Shown here: positions 48,068-56,973 of the stretch, piece by piece
Layout of the letters: the number at the start of each line of letters is the position of its first letter
How positions within the stretch are numbered: position 1 is the stretch's first letter
DNA from: Clostridiales bacterium
GTDB taxonomy: Bacteria; Bacillota; Clostridia; Oscillospirales; Oscillospiraceae
Reading direction: 5' to 3'
Assembly: GCA_004554585.1 (NCBI GenBank)
Contig: SFLH01000002.1
Coordinates: forward strand, 234,855 to 298,854
DNA length: 64,000 nucleotides
Notes under the pieces: generated by a model
What the model was told of the DNA's origin: nothing
The model's database searches: none
What the model saw: the letters and a program-made list of their open reading frames with translations, nothing else
Made by a program: the position numbers and the translations under genes

Positions 48068-49069
48068 ATGGAACAAGAGAAGAAAAAGATCATTTTCAGC
48101 GCCACCCAGCCCAGCGGCAAGATCACCCTGGGTAACTACCTGGGGGCACTGCGCAACTGGGTGGACCTGCAGGATGACTACAACGCCCTGTACTGCGTGG
48201 CGGACGAGCACGCCATCACCGTCCGCCAGGACCCCGCTGCTTTGCGCCGCCAGACCTTGGAACTGTTTGCCCAGTTCATCGCCTGCGGCCTGGACCCGGA
48301 CAAGAGCATCATCTTCATCCAGTCCCACGTGCCCCAGCACGCGGAACTGGCCTGGACCCTCAACTGCTACACCATGTACGGGGAGCTCAGCCGCATGACC
48401 CAGTTTAAGGACAAGTCCGCGGCCCACGCCGACAACGTCAACGCCGGCCTGTTCACCTACCCCAGCCTCATGGCCGCTGACATCCTTCTCTACCAGACTG
48501 ATCTGGTCCCCGTGGGAGAGGACCAGCGCCAGCACGTGGAACTCACCCGGAACATCGCCCAGCGCTTCAACGGCATCTACGGCGACGTGTTTACCATGCC
48601 CGAGGCCTACATCCCCAAAGTGGCCGCCCGGGTCATGTCCCTGAGCGAGCCGGAGAAGAAGATGAGCAAGTCCAGCCCCAACGAGAACTCCTACATCCTG
48701 GTTATGGACAAGCCCGAGGTCATCCTGCGCAAGTTCAAGCGGGCGGTCACCGACAGCGAAGGGGGCATCTACCGCTCTGCCGACAAGCCCGGTGTGTCCA
48801 ACCTCATTGAGATCTACGCCGCCGTCACTGGAAAGACCCCCGAGGCTGTGGAGCAGGAGTTCGCCGGCCAGGGCTACGGCACCTTTAAGCCCGCCGTGGG
48901 CGAGGCCGTGGCCGAGACCCTGCGGCCCATCCGGGAGGAGACCGAGCGCCTGCTGGCCGACAAGGGGTATTTGGAGAGCCTGTACCGCCAGGGGGCGGAG
49001 AAGGCCGCCGCCCTGGCCAACCGTACCCTGCGCAAGGTCCACAAGAAGGTGGGCTTCGTCCCCCGGTGA
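48068..49069 (+). CDS. trpS: Tryptophanyl-tRNA synthetase
   Basis: 333 residues from ATG 48068, behind GGAGG. ATQPSGKITLGNYLGAL is the class I first motif, KKMSKSSPNE is the KMSKS loop, and VADEHAITVRQDP matches bacterial TrpRS. It is followed by tagO after about 30 bases. Confidence 0.96.
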   Translation: MEQEKKKIIFSATQPSGKITLGNYLGALRNWVDLQDDYNALYCVADEHAITVRQDPAALRRQTLELFAQFIACGLDPDKSIIFIQSHVPQHAELAWTLNCYTMYGELSRMTQFKDKSAAHADNVNAGLFTYPSLMAADILLYQTDLVPVGEDQRQHVELTRNIAQRFNGIYGDVFTMPEAYIPKVAARVMSLSEPEKKMSKSSPNENSYILVMDKPEVILRKFKRAVTDSEGGIYRSADKPGVSNLIEIYAAVTGKTPEAVEQEFAGQGYGTFKPAVGEAVAETLRPIREETERLLADKGYLESLYRQGAEKAAALANRTLRKVHKKVGFVPR

Positions 49070-49100
49070 GCACCATCCCCAAAGGAGGGAAAGAAACACA

Positions 49101-50294
49101 ATGCGAATGGAACTGACGGCGATTGGATGGGTGGCAGCGGCCCTTGTGGTGGCCCTGTTGATCTCCTTCATCGCCACCCCGGTGGTTAAGTCCATCGCCC
49201 AGATGGTGGGCGCCATGGACGTGCCCAAGGACAACCGCCGGATGCACAACCACCCCATTCCCCGGATGGGTGGCTTGGCCATCTTTCTGGGCTTCCTGCT
49301 CAGCACCCTGATCTTCGTGCCCATGAGCACCCCCTTGCGGGGCATGCTGCTGGGCGGGGTGATCATCGTGATTCTGGGCATGTTCGACGACATCTACGCC
49401 CTGCCCGCTCTGCCCAAGCTGCTGGTGCAGATCGCGGCGGCCCTGGTGGCGGTCCTCCACGGCAACGTCATCGAGGTTTTGTCCAACCCCAACCTTTTCA
49501 GCGACAATCCCTACTGGATTCTGGGCTCGTTGTCCGTCCCCCTGTCGGTCATTTGGATCGTGGCCATCACCAACGCTGTCAACCTCATAGACGGCCTGGA
49601 CGGCCTGGCGGTGGGGGTGGCCACCATCAGCTCCTTGACCATGCTGGTCATCGCCATGCTGGTCAGCGACAGCGTGGTGGCCCTGATGATGGCCGCTCTG
49701 GCCGGCGGGTGCATCGGCTTTATGCCCTACAACATGAACCCCGCCAAGATCTTTATGGGGGACACGGGCTCCACCTTCCTGGGCTTTGTGCTGGCCACGG
49801 TGTCCATCGAGGGCCTGTTCAAGTTTTACACCATCATCTCTTTTGCCGTGCCTTTCCTCATGCTGGGCCTGCCCCTGTTTGACACTTGCTTTGCCATTCT
49901 GCGGCGGCTGTCCAAGGGCCAGAGCCCCATGGCCCCCGACCGCAGCCACGTCCACCACCGGCTCATCGACATGGGCTTTAACCAGAAGCAGGCGGTGGCC
50001 ATCCTCTATGTGGTCAGCGCCATCCTGGGCCTATCCGCGGTGGTACTCACCACCAGCGGCGCCCTGAAGGCCATCGTTCTGCTGTGCGCTCTGTGCCTGG
50101 CGGGGCTGATCGCCGGCAAACTCTTCCTGGTCCACAACGAGGGGCAGAGCGACGCGCCCAAGCAGGACCCATCCCAGACAACGAAGGAGGCAGAAGACCA
50201 TGCCGCTGAAAGTGATGACGATCTTCGGGACCCGCCCGGAGGCGGTGAAGATGGCCCCTCTGGTCAAGGAGCTGGAGAGCCGAAGGGAGATTAA
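49101..50294 (+). CDS. tagO: UDP-GlcNAc:undecaprenyl-phosphate GlcNAc-1-phosphate transferase (TagO/WecA)
   Basis: 397 residues with about 10 membrane helices. Catalytic motifs are MFDDIYALP, TNAVNLIDGLDGLAVG, the MGDTGSTFLG loop, and the H-rich SHVHHRLIDMG. It starts wall teichoic acid or other lipid-linked polymer synthesis. The last 32 codons, a hydrophilic Asp/Gly tail, lie over the beginning of mnaA in another frame (95 bases). Confidence 0.94.
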   Translation: MRMELTAIGWVAAALVVALLISFIATPVVKSIAQMVGAMDVPKDNRRMHNHPIPRMGGLAIFLGFLLSTLIFVPMSTPLRGMLLGGVIIVILGMFDDIYALPALPKLLVQIAAALVAVLHGNVIEVLSNPNLFSDNPYWILGSLSVPLSVIWIVAITNAVNLIDGLDGLAVGVATISSLTMLVIAMLVSDSVVALMMAALAGGCIGFMPYNMNPAKIFMGDTGSTFLGFVLATVSIEGLFKFYTIISFAVPFLMLGLPLFDTCFAILRRLSKGQSPMAPDRSHVHHRLIDMGFNQKQAVAILYVVSAILGLSAVVLTTSGALKAIVLLCALCLAGLIAGKLFLVHNEGQSDAPKQDPSQTTKEAEDHAAESDDDLRDPPGGGEDGPSGQGAGEPKGD

Positions 50295-51345
50295 GAGCAT
50301 CTGCTGCATCACCGCCCAACACCGGCAAATGCTGGACGATGTCCTCTCCCTGTTTGCCATCACCCCCCACTACGACCTTGACATCATGGAGGCCGGCCAG
50401 AGCCTGTACACCATCACCAGCAAGTGCCTGCTGGGGTTGGAGGAGGTTTTCTCCCGGGAAAAGCCCGACCTGGTCCTGGTCCACGGGGACACCTCCACCA
50501 CCTTTGCCGGCGCCCTGGCGGCCTTTTACCAAAAGATCGCCGTGGGCCACGTGGAGGCCGGCCTGCGCACCGGCTACCGCTACTCCCCCTTCCCGGAGGA
50601 GATGAACCGCACCCTGGTGGGGGATCTGGCCCAGTACCATTTTTGCCCCACCCCCGCCAACCGGGCCAACCTGGAGGCGGAGGGCATCACCGAGGGCATC
50701 TTCCTCACGGGCAACACAGTCATTGACGCCCTGAAAACCACCGTCCGCGCTGACTACCGCTTCCGCACGGATCTGCTCAATACCCTGGACTACGCTGGGC
50801 GGAAGGTCATCCTGGTCACCTGCCACCGGCGGGAGAACTACGGCCAGCCCATGGAAAACATCATGAAGGCCCTGCGCCGCCTGGCCGAGGATTTCCCTGA
50901 CACGGAGCTGGTCTACCCCGTCCACCTTTCTCCGGTGGTCCAGCAGGTGGCCCGGGCCCATCTGTCCGGCCATGAGCGCATCCACCTCATCGACCCTCTC
51001 ACCCCCGATGAGATGCACAACCTTATGGCCCGGTCCTATTTCGTCATGACCGACTCCGGTGGGCTCCAGGAGGAGGCCCCCGCCTTGGGTCGGCCGGTGC
51101 TGGTCCTGCGCCGGGAGACCGAGCGCCCCGAGGCGGTCACCGCCGGCACCGTCCGCCTGGCGGGCACCGAGGAGGAGGCCATCTACGCTCAGGCTGCCCG
51201 TTTGCTCACCGAGCCAGCGGCCTACGAGGCCATGGCCAAGGCCGTCAACCCCTACGGGGACGGCTGCGCCTGCCGGCGGATCGTGGACGCCATCCTCTGG
51301 AAAGAGGGGCTGTCGGATCAGCCCCCAGAGGAGTTTTCCGTCTGA
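50200..51345 (+). CDS. mnaA: UDP-N-acetylglucosamine 2-epimerase (non-hydrolysing)
   Basis: 381 residues. MTIFGTRPEAVKMAPLVKEL opens the GT-B fold; VHGDTSTTFAGALAAFY, HVEAGLRT, TGNTVIDAL, CHRREN and DSGGLQEEAP are the active-site segments. It makes UDP-ManNAc for linkage units or polymers. It starts 95 bases before the end of tagO in a different frame, behind AAGGAGGCAGAAGACC. Confidence 0.94.
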   Translation: MPLKVMTIFGTRPEAVKMAPLVKELESRREIKSICCITAQHRQMLDDVLSLFAITPHYDLDIMEAGQSLYTITSKCLLGLEEVFSREKPDLVLVHGDTSTTFAGALAAFYQKIAVGHVEAGLRTGYRYSPFPEEMNRTLVGDLAQYHFCPTPANRANLEAEGITEGIFLTGNTVIDALKTTVRADYRFRTDLLNTLDYAGRKVILVTCHRRENYGQPMENIMKALRRLAEDFPDTELVYPVHLSPVVQQVARAHLSGHERIHLIDPLTPDEMHNLMARSYFVMTDSGGLQEEAPALGRPVLVLRRETERPEAVTAGTVRLAGTEEEAIYAQAARLLTEPAAYEAMAKAVNPYGDGCACRRIVDAILWKEGLSDQPPEEFSV

Positions 51346-51390
51346 CTATTGGCTGCCCATCTGGCGGCTGCCTGGAAAGGGGAGACCCCC

Positions 51391-52137
51391 ATGGAGCAAA
51401 AAAACCGCACCTTTCTGGTCATCGCCATCGCCATCACGGTGCTGGCGGCGGTCTTTGTTAGCTTGGTCCTGCCGGCCCTCACTGGAAAGGCCCCGGAGGT
51501 CACCCTGCCCGATGTGAACCAGCAGACCAGCCAGGCGGGGGAAAACTTCCTGCCGGTGGAGGTCACACCGGAGACCGTCCAGGGGGTCATCGCCAGCCTG
51601 TCCCGGCCGGACAGCTACCGCCGCACCCTTACCGTCAGCCTCTTTTGGGAGGGGGGAGAGTCGGCGGAGGAAGTGGAGATCTGGGCCGACGGCGGCTGGG
51701 TGCGCACGGTGATGAGCACTGGTGGTGTGACCCAATACCGCCTGGTAGGGGACGGCAAGCTCCGGCTGTGGTACGCCGGAGACCAAACCTGGCAGGAGAC
51801 CGACGCCAACGACACCAGTGCCGACCTGGCCCAGCGGGTGCCCACCTACGAGGATGTGTTGGATCTGCCGGTGGAGCAAATCACCGGCGCCGGCTACGAG
51901 GAGAAGAACGAGACCTATTGCGTCTTTGTGGAGGTGTCGGTCACCGATGAGGTGACCGACCGGTACTGGATCGACACAGACACGGGCCTGCTGGCCTGGG
52001 CAGAGACCTACGAGGGGGACCGAAAGGTCTATGAGATGGTTCAGACCCAGTTTGCCGCTCCCTTGGAGGAGGGCACGGTCTTCTCCCTGCCCGACGGCAC
52101 CGTGGTCCATGAGAGTTCAGGGGTCTCCGTCCCGTAA
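51391..52137 (+). CDS. Membrane-anchored extracytoplasmic protein, unknown function
   Basis: 248 residues from ATG 51391 after GGAAAGGGGAG. One N-terminal membrane helix (TFLVIAIAITVLAAVFVSLV). The rest is beta-rich with alternating charged and aromatic strands (EVEIWADGGWVRTVM, YRLVGDGKLRLWYAGDQ, RYWIDTDTGLLAWAETYEG), reminiscent of LolA/LppX- or MucB-like folds that bind lipids, by inference. It follows mnaA by 45 bases and could belong to that operon. Its 3' end overlaps a convergent small gene by 21 bases. Confidence 0.7.
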   Translation: MEQKNRTFLVIAIAITVLAAVFVSLVLPALTGKAPEVTLPDVNQQTSQAGENFLPVEVTPETVQGVIASLSRPDSYRRTLTVSLFWEGGESAEEVEIWADGGWVRTVMSTGGVTQYRLVGDGKLRLWYAGDQTWQETDANDTSADLAQRVPTYEDVLDLPVEQITGAGYEEKNETYCVFVEVSVTDEVTDRYWIDTDTGLLAWAETYEGDRKVYEMVQTQFAAPLEEGTVFSLPDGTVVHESSGVSVP

Positions 52138-52404
52138 AAACAGAAGGACCAGGGCCAGCAGGAGGACCAGATCAAAGTGGTCTCCCTCCCGCAGCAGCAG
52201 GAAGAGGATGAGCAGCAGCAGCAGGTCGCCGCTGTCCCACTTGTCCAGTCCTAGGCTGCCCAGCAGGCCGGACAGGCCCTTGCCGCCGGTGAGCTTGCCG
52301 CCCAACAGAGACGAGAATACAGTGTCAGATCCCGGGGAATATTCCTCCGGGATCTTTTCATAGGGGCCGGGCCCCGGTATGTACGCGTTATAAATGGAGC
52401 TCAC
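52117..52404 (-). CDS. Small protein with hydrophobic tail, unknown function
   Basis: 95 residues. The N-terminal half is Gly/Pro/Ser-rich (SIYNAYIPGPGPYEKIPEEY), and the C-terminal half alternates leucine runs with acidic breaks (DLLLLLILFLLLREGD and DLVLLLALVLLFLRD), like a hairpin of two membrane segments. Similar Leu-rich tails are common in sporulation-associated small proteins of clostridia, but no family was recognised. It overlaps the next upstream minus gene by 17 bases, suggesting cotranslation. Confidence 0.6.
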   Translation of the reverse strand: MSSIYNAYIPGPGPYEKIPEEYSPGSDTVFSSLLGGKLTGGKGLSGLLGSLGLDKWDSGDLLLLLILFLLLREGDHFDLVLLLALVLLFLRDGDP

Positions 52405-52759
52405 CCTCTTTCCACAGCCGGTAGGCCTGGCGGGCCGCCCGGGACAGCCCCGCCAAGCGCCGGGCCCGGTCCAGCTTTTCCTGGCGGGCGGGGTTTAGAT
52501 AGGGGCGCAGGGCGGAGAGCAGGGCGTCAGCCTGGGGATCGGTCCCTTCCCGCAGCAGGGAGACGAACTGCCCCAGCTGGCCCAGCTGGTCCGGGCTGAA
52601 CAGGGGAGGGGGGACCGCTGGACCGGACTGCTCTAGTTCGCTGTCCTCCTGCCCCTGGGCCTGGTCATCCAGGCCCAGCTTGCTGGCCAGGGAGAGAATC
52701 TGTTCCATGGCCTGGGGATCGGCCAGGATGTTGCCCAGGGCTTCTTCCAGGTCCGCCAT
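52388..52759 (-). CDS. Small hydrophilic protein, unknown function
   Basis: 123 residues. ALGNILADPQAMEQILSLASKLG near the N-terminus resembles an STI1-type motif (Asn/Asp-Pro helix). A Gln/Pro/Glu-rich linker and then a helical C-terminal part (YLNPARQEKLDRARRLAGLSRAARQAYRLW) follow. It sits between two other small minus-strand genes. No family was identified. Confidence 0.6.
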   Translation of the reverse strand: MADLEEALGNILADPQAMEQILSLASKLGLDDQAQGQEDSELEQSGPAVPPPLFSPDQLGQLGQFVSLLREGTDPQADALLSALRPYLNPARQEKLDRARRLAGLSRAARQAYRLWKEGELHL

Positions 52760-52774
52760 GGTCCCCCTCCTTTC

Positions 52775-53059
52775 TTATCCCTTGGTTTTGTCCCTGCCCA
52801 GGGCTTGGTCCAGCCCCGCCATGGCCTGGGCGGCCTGGGGGTCTTTTGCCAGCTCCTGTAGGACCCCGTTCAAGGCGGAGGGGTCCCCCTGTAGGGCGGA
52901 CTTGGCTGCCTCCTGCAAGCGCTGGGTGTTTTTGCGCTGCAAGGACTGCAGCAGTTTCCGGGTCTCTGGATTGTTCAGCAGCTGGCGCACGGCCTTCTGG
53001 TCGGCCAGCAGCCGCTTGACCTGGGAGTCTGCCCCCAGGCTTTGGTTGAAATCTTCCAT
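52775..53059 (-). CDS. Small helical protein with STI1-like motifs, unknown function
   Basis: 94 residues from ATG 53059, 9 bases after AAGGAG. VRQLLNNPETRKLLQSLQRK and ELAKDPQAAQAMAGLDQALG look like two STI1-like helices with Asn-Pro or Asp-Pro caps, as in Hop/Tic40-type chaperone cofactors; this is an inference from pattern. It is the first of three small genes and lies divergent from coaX. Confidence 0.6.
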   Translation of the reverse strand: MEDFNQSLGADSQVKRLLADQKAVRQLLNNPETRKLLQSLQRKNTQRLQEAAKSALQGDPSALNGVLQELAKDPQAAQAMAGLDQALGRDKTKG

Positions 53060-53243
53060 GGACAAAGGCTCCTTTCGGGGGTTGCTGGTCCAGTATATGC
53101 CTGGGAGAGGGACAATGTGCCTGGAAGAGGGAGAAAAAGAAAATTCCCTCTGGAAAAAGCCCGTCAAGTGTGCTATCATTTCCCCGTTGCCCAGCCTGTG
53201 AGGCTGGGGAATCCCTGACAGACAAATTAGGAGGAAACGACAC

Positions 53244-54026
53244 ATGCTCATGGCCATCGACGTGGGGAACACCAACATGGTGTTCGGCCTTTTGGAGGGG
53301 GACAAGCTCATCGGCAGCTTCCGCCTGATGACAGACGCCAACCGGACTTCCGACGAGATCGGGCTGACGGTCTGCGAATACTTCCGCCGGTTCAATCTGA
53401 CCACCGACCAGGTCTGTGACATCATCATCGCCTCGGTGGTGCCCCAGGTGATGTACACCCTCACCAGCGCCATGGTCAAGTATTTCGGCAAAAAGCCCCT
53501 CATCATTGATGAGGACATCGAGCCGGGCATTCACTACGAGGGGGAGGACCATCTGGGCGCTGATCGGGCGGTCTCCTGCGTGGCGGCCATGGAGAAATAC
53601 GGCCGGCCCCTGGTGGTGCTGGACTTTGGCACTGCTACCACTGTGGATGCCCTGGACCAAGAGGGGACCTACCTTGGCGGCTGCATCTTGGCCGGCATCC
53701 GGGTGTCCACCGATGCCCTGTTCCACCAGGCGGCCATGCTGCCCCGCATTGAGCTGGTCAGCCCCCCGTCGGTGCTGGGCCAGACCACGATCACCCAGAT
53801 CCAGGCTGGGTCGGTGATGGGCTACATCGGGGCCATCGAGTACCTCATTCGCCGGACCAAGAAGGAGATGGGCTACGGCGAGGACGTGAAGGTGGTGGCC
53901 ACCGGCGGCCTGGCACGGCTGATTGCCGACAACACCGACCTGATCGACGTGGTGGACAGCCAACTTATTGTGGACGGGCTGCGCATCATTTACCAGCGAT
54001 ACAAGCAAACCCAGGGGGCCCAGTGA
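53244..54026 (+). CDS. coaX: Type III pantothenate kinase
   Basis: 260 residues from ATG 53244 after AGGAGGAAA. AIDVGNTNMVFGLL is the ATPase phosphate-1 loop, GADRAVSCVAA and VLDFGTATTVDAL the next, and SVMGYIGAIEY with VVATGGLA the later motifs. It phosphorylates pantothenate in coenzyme A synthesis and is insensitive to CoA feedback (known). It stands as a single gene with a strong terminator. Confidence 0.95.
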   Translation: MLMAIDVGNTNMVFGLLEGDKLIGSFRLMTDANRTSDEIGLTVCEYFRRFNLTTDQVCDIIIASVVPQVMYTLTSAMVKYFGKKPLIIDEDIEPGIHYEGEDHLGADRAVSCVAAMEKYGRPLVVLDFGTATTVDALDQEGTYLGGCILAGIRVSTDALFHQAAMLPRIELVSPPSVLGQTTITQIQAGSVMGYIGAIEYLIRRTKKEMGYGEDVKVVATGGLARLIADNTDLIDVVDSQLIVDGLRIIYQRYKQTQGAQ

Positions 54027-54037
54027 CCTCCTGAGAG

Positions 54038-54073
54038 ACACGGGCGGCCCGAAGGGGGCCGCCCGTGTTTTTT
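54038..54073 (+). terminator. Terminator of coaX
   Basis: ACACGGGCGGCCC and GGGCCGCCCGTGT form a 13 bp stem around GAAGG, then six T. Confidence 0.93.
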
Positions 54074-54097
54074 CGCTCCCGCCGGTCTGGGGGGTCT

Positions 54098-55483
54098 TCA
54101 GCGGCCGGTGTCCATGGACTCGCAGCAGCGGTAGTCGGTGTCAATGTTGTGAGCAAGGAACCGGGCGGTGAATTTTCTGGGGGAGCAGAGAGGCAGAGGT
54201 TCCCCCTCTACGGTGTTCAAAGCGTCCGGAACCACAAACTTGATGCACTTGACCTGTACATCCCGGCACACGGGGGCGCTGTGGGCGGGAATGACCATAG
54301 TTTTCATGCCCCGCTGGTGCTCCATGCCGTCCTCATCGGTCTCGGTGAGAATGGCGGCCAGGGCCACCCGGGTCTCCGGGCAGACGTTCTTGAGGGTCAC
54401 GTCCAGCTGGAGAATACGCCCCAAGGACTCCAGATAGACCTCGCCCATATCCACCACCACGGCGTCCTGGCAGCCTTCCACGGTGAACTCCACCGGTTCG
54501 GGGCAGGCTTCGGGGTAGGTGACCACATCACAGGAGACCTCTACCGTGGGATCGGGGAAGAGGACCAGGTTGCCCTCTTTGTCCGTGTAGGAGATGGATT
54601 CGTTGACCGGCTTTTCCCCAGCGGCCAGGCCCACGTGGCGCACAAAGAAGTCCACCTGGGCGCTCTCGCTGCCCGTTACCCCCAGGGAAGGGATCTTCCA
54701 GCGCAGGGAGGTGGGGGAGAGCTGGACGGCGGTGCCCTTGGTGGGCTGGGAGAGGCTGATGATCTCAAAGTCGGCGTTGACCACGTCTTCGATGACCACT
54801 TCCGTGGCCCCGGGTTTGGAGAGGTTGGCCGCCAGCTGGGCAAACAGGTCCTCCAGGTCCTCGGCGTTGGGGGTCACCGATACGTGGGTGGCGGCAGGCG
54901 GGGTGGCCCATTGGTTGAGGGTACTCACATCCAGGCCGTCCGACCCCACCAGGCCGATGCAGTAGATGATGATGCCCTTGTCCTTGGCCGCCTGGGCCAG
55001 GGGGGCCGGGGGCAGGCCGGTGGTGGTGTTGCCGTCGGTGAAGAGAACGATGACCTTGGCGCTGCCGCTGGCGGTGTCCAGCAGGTCGGTTGCCTTCTGG
55101 AAGGCGTCGCCGTGGTTGGTGCTCCCTCCGGCGGTCAGGGCATCCACGGCGGCCTTGAGGGCGTCTACGGAGGTGCTCAGCGGCGCGTCCACCCGGGCAC
55201 TGTTGGCGAAGCTGACCACCCCAATGCGGCTGCCCGAGCCGATCTGGCCGTCGGCGGCGCCGTCGGTGGACTCGGCCAGGATGTCGATGAAGGTCTTTGC
55301 CCCCAATTTCATGCTGGTCAGGGGCGTGCCGGCCATGCTGCCGGAGCGGTCCAGGACCAGGGCGATGTCCGTGGGGCTGGCGATGATGTTGGGCGCGGCG
55401 GTGAGGGCCAGGGTCACCTGCAGGGACCCATCGCAGTCTACCCGCCGGACGTTGACGGTTTTGTTGGCATTTGTCACACCCAT
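54098..55483 (-). CDS. VWA-domain protein, probably cytoplasmic
   Basis: 461 residues. Residues 35-240 are a von Willebrand factor A domain with a complete MIDAS: DRSGSM, the Thr of GGSTNHGDAFQ, and LFTDGN. A beta-rich middle part (about 240-340) and a Cys-rich C-terminal third (CPEPVEFTVEGC, VCPETRVAL and the ending YRCCESMDTG) follow. No signal peptide or membrane helix is present. VWA proteins bind partner proteins through a metal ion; the partner is unknown. It ends just before coaX in convergent orientation. Confidence 0.8.
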   Translation of the reverse strand: MGVTNANKTVNVRRVDCDGSLQVTLALTAAPNIIASPTDIALVLDRSGSMAGTPLTSMKLGAKTFIDILAESTDGAADGQIGSGSRIGVVSFANSARVDAPLSTSVDALKAAVDALTAGGSTNHGDAFQKATDLLDTASGSAKVIVLFTDGNTTTGLPPAPLAQAAKDKGIIIYCIGLVGSDGLDVSTLNQWATPPAATHVSVTPNAEDLEDLFAQLAANLSKPGATEVVIEDVVNADFEIISLSQPTKGTAVQLSPTSLRWKIPSLGVTGSESAQVDFFVRHVGLAAGEKPVNESISYTDKEGNLVLFPDPTVEVSCDVVTYPEACPEPVEFTVEGCQDAVVVDMGEVYLESLGRILQLDVTLKNVCPETRVALAAILTETDEDGMEHQRGMKTMVIPAHSAPVCRDVQVKCIKFVVPDALNTVEGEPLPLCSPRKFTARFLAHNIDTDYRCCESMDTGR

Positions 55484-55587
55484 AGTGTTTCCTCCTTCGG
55501 GGAAATATCCCGGGATATCCTATGCGGGCAGGGGGTCCGTGGTCAAAAATCGGCGAGCTTTGGCGAGGAGAAAAGCGGGGATAGCAG

Positions 55588-55616
55588 TTGACAATCTCTC
55601 AAGGAAGACGTACAAT
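55588..55616 (+). promoter_or_regulatory. Promoter of the aminotransferase gene
   Basis: TTGACA (55588-55593), 17 bases, TACAAT (55611-55616). Confidence 0.88.
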
Positions 55617-55680
55617 AATGTCGAATGTTTGCCCTGTACTTTGGCGCGGGCGCGAATATGATATCAATGGAGGTAAGGAC

Positions 55681-56874
55681 ATGAAGTTTTCCAGCAAAGT
55701 CAAAAAGTGCGGTCTGTCCCCCATGCGGAAGTTCCACCCCTACGCGGTGGCCGCAGAGGCCAAGGGCCGCAAGATCTATCACCTGAACATCGGCCAGCCC
55801 GATGTGGAGACCCCCCCGCAGTTTTTCGAGGCTGTGCGTGAGTTCAGCCAGTCTGTTCTGGAGTACGCTCCCTCTCCTGGTATGCCTGAGCTGATCGACG
55901 CCATCCAGAAATACTACGACAACCTGAACATGCATTTCGAGAAGGACGAGATCCTCATCACCACCGGCGGTTCTGAGGCCCTGTCCATCATCTTCCAGTG
56001 CATCCTGGACGACGGCGACGAGGTGCTCATCCCCGAGCCCTTCTACCCCAACTATGCCACCATGGTCAACACCACCGGCGCCAGCATCCACCCCATCCCC
56101 ACTTCTCCCCACGAGGGTTACCGCTATGCAGACCGGGCTAAGATCGAGGCTGAGATCAACGAGCACACCCGCGCCATCGTCTGCACCAACCCCGGCAACC
56201 CCACCGGCGTGGTTCTGACCCCCGAGGAGCAGCGCCTGATGTGTGACATCGCCAAGGAGCACAACCTGTTCATCATCGGCGATGAGGCCTATCGTGAGTT
56301 CGTCTATGCCGGCGAGCCCCTGCAGTCCTTCGGTGAATATGCTGACGCTGCCGAGAACGTCATCGTCATCGACACCGTTTCCAAGCGCTTCTCCGCCTGC
56401 GGCGCTCGTGTGGGCGCCATCCTCAGCCGCAACCACGAGCTGCTGGCCGAGGCCATGAAGTACTGCCAGGCTCGTCTGTCCGTGGCTACCCTGGACCAGG
56501 TGGCTTCCGCCGCTCTGTACAATGTGGGCCCCGAGTACTTTGCTGCCGTCCGTGACGAGTACAAGCGTCGCCGTGACACCGTGGTGGCCAAGCTGGCCGA
56601 GATCCCCGGCGTGGTGTGCGAATGCCCCAAGGGTGCCTTCTATCTGATGGCTGCCCTGCCCGTGGACGACGCCGACAAGTTCCAGCAGTGGCTGCTGGAG
56701 GAGTTCGAGGACAACGGCGACACCGTTATGTTTGCCCCCGGCGAGCCCTTCTACGGCACCCCCGGCAAGGGCAAGAACGAGATCCGCATCGCTTACGTGC
56801 TCAAGCAGGCCGACCTGGAGCGTGCCATGGACCTGCTGGCCAAGGGCATCAAGGCCTACAACGAGAAGAAGTAA
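55681..56874 (+). CDS. Class I/II aminotransferase (AspC-like)
   Basis: 397 residues from ATG 55681 after GGAGGTAAGGAC. PLP lysine near residue 235 in DTVSKRFSACGARVG; TTGGSEALS and NPGNPTGVVL are substrate and cofactor segments. The C-terminal arginine motif is KNEIRIAYV. It could be an aspartate, aromatic or alanine aminotransferase; the sequence alone does not fix the substrate. Single gene with strong promoter and terminator. Codon use (many CGT, GCT) differs from the neighbours and suggests high expression. Confidence 0.93.
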   Translation: MKFSSKVKKCGLSPMRKFHPYAVAAEAKGRKIYHLNIGQPDVETPPQFFEAVREFSQSVLEYAPSPGMPELIDAIQKYYDNLNMHFEKDEILITTGGSEALSIIFQCILDDGDEVLIPEPFYPNYATMVNTTGASIHPIPTSPHEGYRYADRAKIEAEINEHTRAIVCTNPGNPTGVVLTPEEQRLMCDIAKEHNLFIIGDEAYREFVYAGEPLQSFGEYADAAENVIVIDTVSKRFSACGARVGAILSRNHELLAEAMKYCQARLSVATLDQVASAALYNVGPEYFAAVRDEYKRRRDTVVAKLAEIPGVVCECPKGAFYLMAALPVDDADKFQQWLLEEFEDNGDTVMFAPGEPFYGTPGKGKNEIRIAYVLKQADLERAMDLLAKGIKAYNEKK

Positions 56875-56905
56875 GATCTCCTTCCCACCCCATGATATCC
56901 CATAG

Positions 56906-56943
56906 AAAACGCCCTGTGACCCAATGGGTCACAGGGCGTTTTT
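56906..56943. terminator. Bidirectional terminator after the aminotransferase gene
   Basis: AACGCCCTGTGACCC and GGGTCACAGGGCGTT form a 15 bp perfect stem with AAT loop; T5 on the right and A-run on the left serve both strands. Confidence 0.92.
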
Positions 56944-56973
56944 CTCTTGCGGGGGAGAGGAACTGGCCGGGGA

